DNA of 10,591 nt from Lunasporangiospora selenospora (lineage: Eukaryota > Mortierellomycota > Mortierellomycetes > Mortierellales > Mortierellaceae). The DNA is taken from assembly GCA_015680635.1 (NCBI GenBank), contig JAABOA010000877.1:1-10591 (forward strand), in the 5' to 3' direction. The notes under the pieces are model-generated. The model worked only from the letters and a program-made list of their open reading frames with translations. It searched no databases and was not told the origin of the DNA. Shown here piece after piece: positions 1 to 7,233 of the stretch. A program made the translations under genes and the position numbers. The first letter of the stretch is position 1. Each line of letters opens with the position of its first letter.

Positions 1-770
1 TCCCCTTGTGCACGACAGGCCCCATTGCTATTACCCACTCAACACTCAACATGATGGCCGTATCGTCCGACCGCTCAATGGACGGGGCAGCACACTTTTC
101 AAACAATCGAGGTATGTATCATGGTCAGGAGCAGATGTCGCAGGTCTGGCTAGTCGCCATCTGGGTACCAGCCTGGACCGCATTGGAGTAAAAAGGGGAC
201 CCTGTGCGAACTAAGGGAGAGGGAGGCATTGTGGATATTTTGCTCCGACAGGAGAGGGAGAGGGTGCCGTGCAGCCGCGCGCGCAAACGAGCAGACGACA
301 GACATCGGCGGGACGCAGGCCTTTCCATGGTCCATGCAGGCAGCCCCTGTCCTTAAAATAACCCTCAGGCCCATTCTGTGCTGGCCGTGCACCACAGACC
401 GATCCTCTCAGTCATGTCGTCCTCTCACTTCGGTCCTGCTTTTTCCCCCTTCTGTCCCTATCCGCCCCACGTCGACGTCACTCTCCCCCTCTCCTTTGCA
501 GACCCCTACATCTCCTAATGTCTCCTTCGCTACCCACTGTGGGCCCGCATGGTAGCCGACTGTTCATTTCCCCAACGAGACCTTTCCTCCTACCTCTATC
601 TTTGTTCAGCTAGTCTTTCCCCCTTGTCCCGTGTTCAATTGCCTGCACCCGAGTGGAAACGCTTCCTTGACTAACGCTGTGCTACCCCCACATCTGTCCA
701 TCATTCTTCTTGACCGGTATCTGTTGGCTCACTAGCCGAGCCCCGCCGCAACTCGGTCCCAGTTTTGTCC
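1..770 (+). promoter_or_regulatory. Upstream region of the zinc-finger gene: promoter/5' UTR, or partly a first intron
   Basis: No convincing gene lies wholly in this stretch. From about 405 it becomes strongly C/T-rich, as is common upstream of fungal genes and in fungal introns. Seven pentamers match the stress-response element CCCCT/AGGGG: 2-6, 194-198 (AGGGG), 344-348, 446-450, 486-490, 503-507 and 620-624. A CRE-like octamer, CGACGTCA (one mismatch from TGACGTCA), lies at 473-480. No clear TATA box was seen. A small upstream ORF at 549-674 (41 codons plus stop) ends 96 bases before the ATG at 771. A short open stretch from ATG 51 to a GTATGT donor at 112 may be a first coding exon, in which case much of this region is an intron. 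Which reading is right cannot be settled from sequence alone. Confidence 0.5.
51..111 (+). other. Possible alternative first coding exon of the zinc-finger gene
   Basis: Two ATGs at 51 and 54 sit in a good context (A at -3 for both, G at +4 for the second). They open a 20-codon frame that runs into a perfect GTATGT splice donor at 112-117. Splicing to AG acceptors ending at 735, 762 or 780 would all join it in frame to the downstream zinc-finger exon. The intron would be about 620-670 bases, longer than any other intron in the window (maximum 431). A short open frame next to a donor can arise by chance, so this is an alternative to the ATG at 771, not a firm exon. Confidence 0.3.
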
Positions 771-3497
771 ATGGCTTCAGACCACAAGCTAGGCTCCATC
801 CCTGCCGAGCGGCGTCTCAGCCAACAGGACATGGCCTACTCGTCTCCAACACCCGTCCACCAAGAGTGGATTGGTCACCACGAGAGCTTTGGCGGCTTCG
901 AACCTCTCCGGCCGCGTTCACCCTACTACGGGTTTGAGCGTGATGACTTTCAAAGACCTGTCCATCATCCTCGCGATGGCTACCACCTCGGCCCAGGTGG
1001 CTCCCTCGGCCACCGCGGCCGGCCACAGGAAGATTCGGTCCACATGCTCCGCGAGTCCTATGGAGATCCACAATACAACCCACCAACAGCACACATCAGC
1101 TACGGTGGTAATACCAACATGGATAGTAGCGCACATGTTCGTGCCGATAGCAAGCACCGCAACAACTCGGTCTCGTCGAACGCAAGCTCGGGATCGTCTA
1201 CGACACAAGCCAACAAGCACCCATGCAGATTCCCTACCTGTGGATGGAGCTTCAAGCGCTTCGAACATCTCAAGCGACACATGCTTGTCCATACCAAGGA
1301 GCGGCCTTTTGTCTGCGAGTTCCAGGGTTGTGAAAAGTCCTTTAGTCGGTCAGACAACTTTTCAGCTCATTTGCGAACTCACACAAAAAAGACAATGAAC
1401 ATGCGCAAGTTTGAGCGTCCAATGATGATGGAGCCAATGGGATTTGTCCCCTCGCACACTGTCCTCGGCGGTCCACTCCCCAACAACGGTGGCCCAGGCT
1501 CGATCAGCTCGACCATGGTCGGCGAGAATGCCTATGAGCGTGAGTCTGTCTCGGCTATGGAGCCGTTGCATCATCGCCACAGTATTTCTGGCTATTCTGG
1601 CTTTCATGCTCAAGGACAACGACCATATGCGTCCGAGCAGTCAAGCATGGGCATGTCCTATGGCCTGCCTCCAACAGGTACATCCAATGTTTCCTCTCTC
1701 CGTCATTCGTTCCGGGTTGTCTCTTAGTCTTTGTCCCCATTCTAACTGCAAGGCGATGCCTTGGCAGTCCATGGACACCATGGGGCCAATGCCTCCCTCT
1801 CCAATAGATCCTCTAGAAGCTCCTTCTCTCAGTCACCATCACATGAAAGCGAGAATGCAGACCGAGAAGCCAATGAGGTCGCGTCAGCACCGTCTTCGGC
1901 TTTAGGTACTTTTCCATCACAAAAACAGTCAGCACCACATCACCAGCACCAGCACCAGCACCAGCACCAGCACCAGCACCAGCACCAGCATCAACAGCAA
2001 CATCAACACGAGTCTAGTATCGAGTCAATACAAACAAAAACAGACACAACCGCCTCAGCAACGGCTCCGGAACCATCCTCAGTCACACAGCACTCAACAG
2101 CACCTACCACCAAGGCCACTGAAGGCCCCAGTTCTCCGAAGAATCGCCTCAGCGATGCCGTCCCAAAGTTCAACCCAATTAAACTGGATATAAAAGCCGT
2201 ATCGAATAACCCGGAGGATGTTCATCTCCACAATCAGCACAACTTAAAGACAGAGTCTCTTCAGGGCCATGCGTATGGTCCCTTGGATGAAGCCTATAGT
2301 TCGGACAGGACTATGAGTGATATAAGGTACGGTAGTAGTCGGATTTCGCGTCCGCGGTATCCGAGTTCGGAGCCAATGGTGAGATCACCTAGTCCTGGAG
2401 CTTCTTATCATCACGAGGACTACTCTGGGTTGGATGAAGATCGTCATCACCGAAAGGTAGTCCTAGGCAGCAGCAGCTACCATGACTCGAATCTGAACCC
2501 GAATGGCGAGTCCCCCGAACTCGAGCCAATGGCCTTGCCCACGGCCTTGTACGAGGGGCCACGATTCCCTTCTCACTTTGTACCCATGGCTGAGGGTCCT
2601 GCACCTACCCAGCGAGAAACAACTCATGGGATCAAGGTCAAGGCTGATCCATTTCGTCCAGACCACCATGATCGATCACGTCAAGATGGCTCTGAATCGC
2701 CTCGTGCGCCATCATATTATCCGGGAGGTTTGAGTCGAAGTCACTCGGACGGATTCATTGACTCTACGGCCATGGACGAGGATGAAGATGAGGATGAGGA
2801 CGACGAAGACGAAGACGAAGAAGGGGACGATGAGGAGGAATCCCATGATTACTATTACGAACGCCGATCAAGTTTTGGCCAGTATCAGCCTCCACATCCA
2901 TCCTCCCACTTGCATCCGCACCAGGCGCTTCATCATCGTCGGTCGGGTTCTGGGTATGGGTCAACGCTCTCGTCGGCATTAATGTCGCCTAGGATGCGGC
3001 CGAATGGATTCCCTAGTCAAGGATACCGGTCCCAGTCAGGGGAGCACAGTGGTCCTATGCAAGCCTCGCGTCACCATCATTCATACTCCTATCCATCCGT
3101 CAATCTCCCGTCATCAAGTATGATGATGGGTAACAAGTCTGCGACGACGATGACCGGACGAGCGAGGGGATCATCCATGTCGGCCAAGAACCATTGTTGT
3201 GTTGTTCCAGATTGTATGAAGCGATTCAAGCGGTTAGAGCATTTGAAGCGGCATACCAAGACGCATACATTGGAGAGGCCGTTTGCATGTTCCAGTCCTG
3301 GATGTAACAAGCGATTCTCGCGCTCAGACAATCTTTGTAAGTGTGTGTATTTTGTTCTTTCTTTCTTCTCGAGGCAATTGCTATCAAAGTTTTAAAGTCC
3401 TAACACCTTCCCTGCTTCTTCTTCCAAAATAGCACAACACATCAAGACTCATCAGCGTCAGCTTTTGAGCAAGTCTCATTGGAAGCAACACGTATAA
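771..3497 (+). CDS. C2H2 zinc-finger transcription factor with two Msn2/4-like two-finger modules (three exons)
   Basis: Probable nuclear DNA-binding regulator. Exons are 771-1677, 1753-3336 and 3433-3497, giving 851 residues (846 if the first acceptor is 1767). Fingers 1 and 2 are at residues 152-174 (C152, C157, H170, H174) and 182-204. Fingers 3 and 4 are at 785-807 and 815-837, leaving a 14-residue tail. All four are C-x4-C-x12-H-x3-H with ERPF linkers. Helix residues -1, 2, 3, 6 are R-E-H-R in fingers 1 and 3, R-D-N-A in finger 2 and R-D-N-Q in finger 4. The last module matches the Msn2/4 pattern as I recall it, which binds AGGGG. Between the modules lie a His-Gln tract (about 366-381), Ser/Pro-rich segments and an acidic run (about 644-665), typical of disordered activation regions. 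Finger 4 is completed only after splicing intron 2, which supports the exon model. ATG 771 is the first ATG after an in-frame stop at 711, but its context is weak and an upstream exon is possible. The exact orthologue is not recognised. Confidence 0.88.
1678..1752 (+). other. Intron 1 of the zinc-finger gene (acceptor at 1752 or 1767)
   Basis: The donor is GTACAT at 1678, and a CTAAC branch site lies at 1742-1746. The intron is phase 1. An in-frame TAG at 1725-1727 lies inside it, so it must be removed. Two acceptors keep the frame: AAG ending at 1752 (75-base intron) and CAG ending at 1767 (90-base intron, five residues fewer). The branch adenosine is only 7 bases from the first and 22 from the second. 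The other introns here with a clear branch site have about 25-29 bases, which mildly favours 1767. Confidence 0.8.
1941..1988 (+). repeat. (CACCAG)8 coding minisatellite (His-Gln tract)
   Basis: Eight perfect tandem copies of CACCAG occur, followed by degenerate CATCAA/CAGCAA units to about 2010. In the zinc-finger frame it reads as alternating His-Gln, near residues 366-381. A perfect hexamer repeat in a coding exon is prone to length change by whole codon pairs without breaking the frame. Confidence 0.95.
3337..3432 (+). other. Intron 2 of the zinc-finger gene
   Basis: The donor is a perfect GTAAGT at 3337, a CTAAC branch site lies at 3400-3404, and the acceptor is AATAG ending at 3432. 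The intron is 96 bases, phase 1. It splits the codon of Ser831 inside the recognition helix of finger 4. Joining T3336 to the next exon restores the S-Q-H-x3-H end of the finger, which is strong evidence for the splice. Confidence 0.95.
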
Positions 3498-3986
3498 GAC
3501 TTCTTTGGAGACGAACGTATTTTCTCTTTTTCTTTATTCAATCTTCATGGTCGACGCGGGACTCCTCTCCCCGTTCTTTTCTAGACGACACTTTTGCACA
3601 ATTTTATTTTTATTTTTATTTTTATTATTTGCATTTCTCAGTTTCAATGACCATCCTATGAAGGGAGGTCAGGTTTGTTCTTGTTAATAGCCTGTTGTTA
3701 TTATCGTTGCTGTTGCTGTTGTTACTAGTGCTCTTGTTGATACTTCTGTTGCATCTGGCTGTTGTTTTCTGTTGGTTGCTGCAAACTTTTGTTGTATAAT
3801 CGCGTCTGTTTCCCCATTATCTGTTGTCTACGATCCTGTACTGGTGTTTGGTTACTATTGTGTGCTTTTCTTTTCTTTTCTCCATGTACATAGGCTTTTT
3901 TATTTTCTTATCTTTTTCTATTGTATTGCGTCTCAATTTCAACATTTATCACTAGCCCACTCTCTTTTCTTCTTCTCATAAATAAA
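3498..3986 (+). terminator. T-rich 3' region of the zinc-finger gene with poly(A) signal
   Basis: The stretch after the TAA at 3495-3497 is strongly T-rich and has no supportable gene. It holds an ATTTTT repeat (about 3606-3629) and a GTT/GCTGTT-rich segment (about 3677-3781). A PUF-protein-like element, TGTACATA, lies at 3885-3892. A canonical AATAAA is at 3981-3986, after which the T bias ends, so cleavage is probably near 4000. The 3' UTR would then be about 500 bases. Confidence 0.6.
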
Positions 3987-4154
3987 CCATTAAATCAAGG
4001 TGGCTGCGCACGGGAAGGTTCCTTTCCATTAAGAGAGAGAAAAATTTCCTTTAAGAGAATAAAGGGTCGGTCTCTTTGAGGCTCTTCCGATCGGTTCTTT
4101 TCTCCTCTTCTTTGACTCCCTTCCATCCATTCACCCATACGACAGCTGCATTCA
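3987..4154 (+). promoter_or_regulatory. Short promoter/5' UTR of the MPP beta gene
   Basis: Only about 170 bases separate the likely end of the preceding transcript from the ATG at 4155. No TATA box is evident and there is no ATG in the last 100 bases before the start. TTAAGAGA occurs twice, at 4029-4036 and 4051-4058. A pyrimidine-rich stretch from about 4085 to 4135 is probably close to the transcription start or in the leader. Confidence 0.45.
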
Positions 4155-6479
4155 ATGGCGTCCGCTCTTCTCTCCAACGCCTTCAAAGCTGGCCGCTTTA
4201 GCTTGGCTCGCCAGGTAATGGAAGATCTTGCATTGCATTCCAAAGTCTCATTCTCGTCCCTCTTCCTCCTTTTTTTTATTGGCAAATGCCTGTTCTCCCA
4301 TTTGATTGCGCAGACCCTCACCCCTTCACCTCTCGGCAATCAGGATCAGAGCGATGCGACAGACCCTTTCCCCCCCTTTGGCGCTTGGTTGCTTTGCCCA
4401 AACACATTGTCGAATCCGGACCATTGGTCAATCCCATACCACAACCTATAATCCCCCCTCCCTCTCTCTCTCATGATACTCGGCATTGTGAAGCAGACAG
4501 CCTTTTCTTCGGGCTCCGAGTCACTAATCCCGATCCCCTTTCATTGTTCAAATGGACCCCATGAACAACAAAAAGAATGCTCGGGACTAATACCGTTGGA
4601 ATGTATTGTTCCCGTTCCCCTCCCCTCCCCCCTCTCTATCTGTAGGCCGTCCGTCCCCTTGCAACCATTGCTACAGGCCACATCACCCCAACACGCATCA
4701 CAACGCTCAAGAATGGCATGACCATCGCCACGGAATCGAATCCTACCACTCAGACGGCCACCGTTGGTGTCTTTATTGACGCCGGTTCCCGTGCCGAGAA
4801 TGCAAAGAACAATGGCGCCGCCCACTTTTTGGAACATATGGCCTTCAAGGTATGACCACCAGCAGGAAACGATTTCCTTCCTTTCATGGAAGGAGTTCTT
4901 GTGGCCTGTGAGATGGCTGTTTGAGTCTTGTGGTTTGGCAACTGGAGACAATGTCGCCTATTTTCGGGAATCCGGGAGCCTGGGACAGAGACGATCATCA
5001 TCTGGCTTTTTGTGGAGGACGCTCACAGGAATGTTGCATGATTGATTCCCAAAGGATGGACTAAAGCGACCGTTTTGACCGGTTGAGCGTCGAATTGATA
5101 CGAGCCTCTAGGACAGTTGGATTCTTTTTTTATACAAGCCCGAGAGGGGGAGTCGAGACAGCAGATTCACTCTTGACCGCCAGACACTAATTCCTGAATC
5201 TCGCGTCTCGCATAGGGCACTTCCACTCGAGGGCAGCACGACATTGAGATTCAGATTGAGAACATGGGAGCACATTTGAACGCCTACACCTCGCGTGAAC
5301 AGACTGTGTACTATGCAAAGTCGTTCAAATCCGATATCCCCAAGTCGGTTGAAATCCTTTCCGACATTCTTCAAAACTCGACCCTGAGCAATGACGCCAT
5401 CGAGCGCGAGCGCGATGTTATTCTTCGTGAGCAACAGGAGGTTGACAAGCAGATGGAGGAGGTCGTCTTTGACCACCTGCATGCAACGGCTTTCCAAGGT
5501 AAGAAATCGGTGTTATGATCGTTCTCTCGGTCACTCTCGCGGCACCGATATAAGACAGCAAGGGAGAGCTGATATTGAGACTTTCTGTGACTTGATGGAT
5601 GATCTAGGCGAGGCACTCGGTCGAACTATCTTAGGACCCAAAGAAAATATCAAGTCGTTGAGCCGCGATGATCTTGCCAACTATATCAGGACCAACTATA
5701 CCGCAGATCGCATGGTTCTTGTGGGTGCCGGTGGAGTGGACCACGATGATTTGGTCAAGTTGGCAGAGACGTATTTCAGCAAACTGCCCATCTCACTCAG
5801 CCCCACTGGTCTAGGCAAGACCTACAAGCATGCGCCCAGCTTTACTGGATCTGAGGTCCGTCTCCAGGATGATACCATGCCTCAGGCTCATATCGCTATT
5901 GCCGTCGAGGGCTGTGGCTGGACATCTCCAGACTATTACACAATGTTGGTAATGCAGTCAATCATTGGAACTTGGGATCGTGCTCTCGGTGCTTCGGCGC
6001 ACACGTCGTCAAGGCTCTCCAGCATTGTCCACCAGAACAAGCTTGCCAGTTCGTTCATGTCGTTCAACACATCGTATACAGACACAGGATTGTTCGGCAT
6101 TTATTTTATCACAGAGAGCAAGGACAATCAAGATGACCTTATTCATTCTGCGCAAAAGGAGTGGGCTCGACTCACCACCTCTGTCACGGATGCCGAGGTT
6201 GAGCGGGCCAAGATGCAGCTCAAGTCATCGTTATTGTTGAGCTTGGATGGTACCACTGCGATCGCGGAAGATATCGGACGCCAGATGGTGACGACTGGCA
6301 AGCGGACATCCCCTCAGGAAGTTGAAAAGTTAATCAACAAGATTACCCCCGCAGACGTTCGGCGTGTGGCCTCGACCTATCTTTGGGATCGCGAGGTCGC
6401 AGTTGTGGGTGTGGGTCCTGTCGAGTGCTTGCCAGACTATGCTCGTGTCCGCTCCAACATGTCTTGGAGCAGGCAATAA
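4155..6479 (+). CDS. MAS1: Mitochondrial processing peptidase, beta (catalytic) subunit; four exons
   Basis: An M16 metallopeptidase of the mitochondrial matrix that pairs with MPP alpha to remove N-terminal presequences. In some fungi the same protein also serves as core protein I of complex III. Exons are 4155-4214, 4646-4849, 5216-5498 and 5608-6479, giving 472 residues, normal for the family. Residues 1-20 form an Arg/Lys-containing, acid-free targeting peptide. The zinc site is H80-F-L-E83-H84, with the distal glutamate E160 placed 76 residues after H84, matching the yeast H74/E150 spacing. Family landmarks are the stretch around 104-124 (N-M-G-A-H-L-N-A-Y then V-Y-Y-A-K), the E-R-E-R-D-V-I segment near 151-157, and the L-G-R-T-I-L-G-P segment restored across the exon 3/4 joint. 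The M16 C-terminal domain follows to residue 472. The intact zinc site argues against a degenerate core protein or MPP alpha. The start is the only ATG that gives a presequence. Confidence 0.96.
4215..4645 (+). other. Intron 1 of MPP beta (431 bases)
   Basis: The donor is GTAATG at 4215, the acceptor CTGTAG ends at 4645, and the phase is 0. It lies exactly between the presequence exon and the mature-protein exons. A possible branch site, ACTAAT, lies near 4584-4590. The intron is long for this window and C/T-rich. It contains a second acceptor-like TTGCGCAG (about 4313), but the frame after it ends at TAA, so no extra exon is supported. Confidence 0.85.
4850..5215 (+). other. Intron 2 of MPP beta (366 bases)
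   Basis: The donor is GTATGA at 4850, a CTAAT branch site lies at 5187-5191, and the acceptor CATAG ends at 5215. It is phase 0, between Lys88 and Gly89, just after the HxxEH motif. Removal restores the family's F-K-G-T-S sequence. Nothing else recognisable lies inside. Confidence 0.93.
5499..5607 (+). other. Intron 3 of MPP beta (109 bases)
   Basis: The donor is GTAAGA at 5499, the acceptor TCTAG ends at 5607, and the phase is 1, splitting the codon of Gly183. The joined codon GGC gives A-F-Q-G followed by L-G-R-T-I-L-G-P three residues later, as conserved in the family, so the boundaries are firm. Confidence 0.94.
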
Positions 6480-6483
6480 AAGA

Positions 6484-6489
6484 AATAAA
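6484..6489 (+). terminator. Poly(A) signal of MPP beta
   Basis: A canonical AATAAA starts five bases after the stop codon, in an A/T-rich stretch (6480-6500). It is unusually close to the stop. A more distal, unrecognised signal could also be used. Confidence 0.6.
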
Positions 6490-6613
6490 ATATAATATCC
6501 ATCACATCCTTATTTCATCATATGCGAGTTTTCTTTGAGAGCGAGAATTGAACACGACCGGTTTGGCGAAGTAAGAGTGTTGGGGGGACGTAGATCGATT
6601 CAACAAGCCACTA

Positions 6614-6665
6614 ATTTCTCGCTCTTTGGGCTGATCCTAATCAGGGAAAAAAAAAAACGAGAAAT
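6614..6665. repeat. Nested inverted repeat downstream of MPP beta
   Basis: The outer arms ATTTCTCG (6614-6621) and CGAGAAAT (6658-6665) are perfect 8-base complements. Between them CTGAT (6631-6635) and ATCAG (6640-6644) form a 5-bp hairpin with a four-base loop. The A11 run lies on the 3' side of the hairpin. It could mark the 3' end of the MPP beta transcript, or be coincidental. Confidence 0.4.
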
Positions 6666-7013
6666 CATCCCAATTTCCATCGCCACTTTGACTCAAACTC
6701 TCCACTCTCTTGCAGCATTCGCAGGCAGCGGTGAGCAGCCTGTTGTCTGGCACACCTTTCTATCTCTCCCTCTTTCTCTCTTCCATTCCCTTTTCTCCCC
6801 TGGACACTCTACATTTCTTTCATTCTTTCATTCTTTCATTCTCTCTTTTCACTCTCCACTCAACCCCCCCCCCCTCCTCTCTAAAGTTGCATTTCCTGTT
6901 CTTTCTAACGCCCGCAATTTCCCGACGATTCTACTTTTCAACGACCAATGCGGCCAAGGTCATGACTTCAAGACTGATTGTGAACTACTGTCCCTGTCCC
7001 ACCCATCATCGAG

Positions 7014-7080
7014 GTACGCGAGTGGCCTTTTGGAGAGGAGCAAGCTTTCTTTTTTCTTTTTTCTTTTTTTTTCCCCGCAG
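7014..7080 (+). other. Possible 5'-UTR intron of the PPR gene
   Basis: The donor-like GTACGC at 7014 and the acceptor CCCCGCAG ending at 7080 bound 67 bases with a strong polypyrimidine tract directly before the acceptor. ATG-initiated frames leading into it meet stops, so if it is spliced it is in the leader and does not add coding sequence. No clear branch site was seen. Confidence 0.35.
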
Positions 7081-7233
7081 CATTGCAAAAAAGTATTGTG
7101 GACTGACCGACACCAACGTTTTTAAAACCAAAAAGTGTCTGCAAGTCTTTTGTCGTGTGGATCGGGAGCCCAAAGTTGCACGATATCGTATCGCATAGGT
7201 GTACCCTCGTCTACAGGAACAGGGGTCAGGACA

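Larger units (their letters stand above)
6490..7233 (+). promoter_or_regulatory. Intergenic region upstream of the PPR gene
   Basis: No supportable gene is present. The region holds a nested inverted repeat (6614-6665), an A11 run (6647-6657), a C/T-rich tract (about 6750-6880) with three CATTCTTT-type octamers (6821-6844) and a C11 run (6864-6874). CCCCT pentamers lie at 6797-6801 and 6871-6875. A possible 5'-UTR intron is at 7014-7080. The C/T-rich tract is the kind of sequence often found just upstream of fungal transcription starts, so the leader probably begins after about 6880. An open stretch of 196 codons at 6535-7125 is low-complexity and has no protein-like features. Confidence 0.5.

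Noticed and set aside
229-555. 108-codon open stretch upstream of the zinc-finger gene
   Set aside because: Low-complexity Pro/Ser/Thr from C/T-rich DNA, with no recognisable motif. Better explained as promoter, leader or intron.
1540-1582. GTGAGT donor and CCACAG acceptor suggesting a 43-base intron in exon 1 of the zinc-finger gene
   Set aside because: Very short, not a multiple of three, and removal would break the frame into the downstream exon.
765-3395. Two consecutive open frames that look like a gene broken by an in-frame stop (TAG at 1725)
   Set aside because: A GT-AG intron with a CTAAC branch site covers the stop and keeps the frame. This is splicing, not a pseudogene or frameshift.
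3677-3781. GTT/GCTGTT-rich stretch whose minus strand resembles a Gln/Asn-repeat coding region
   Set aside because: No long minus-strand frame covers it. It fits the T-rich 3' region of the preceding gene.
4313-4451. Possible extra exon inside MPP beta intron 1 after the acceptor-like TTGCGCAG
   Set aside because: The frame ends in TAA before any donor and the sequence has no match to the family. Direct joining of 4214 to 4646 gives the expected protein.
6535-7125. 196-codon open stretch in the intergenic region
   Set aside because: It starts in a poor context and is mostly Phe/Ser/Leu from C/T-rich and homopolymer DNA. It has no domain-like pattern and overlaps the expected promoter/leader.
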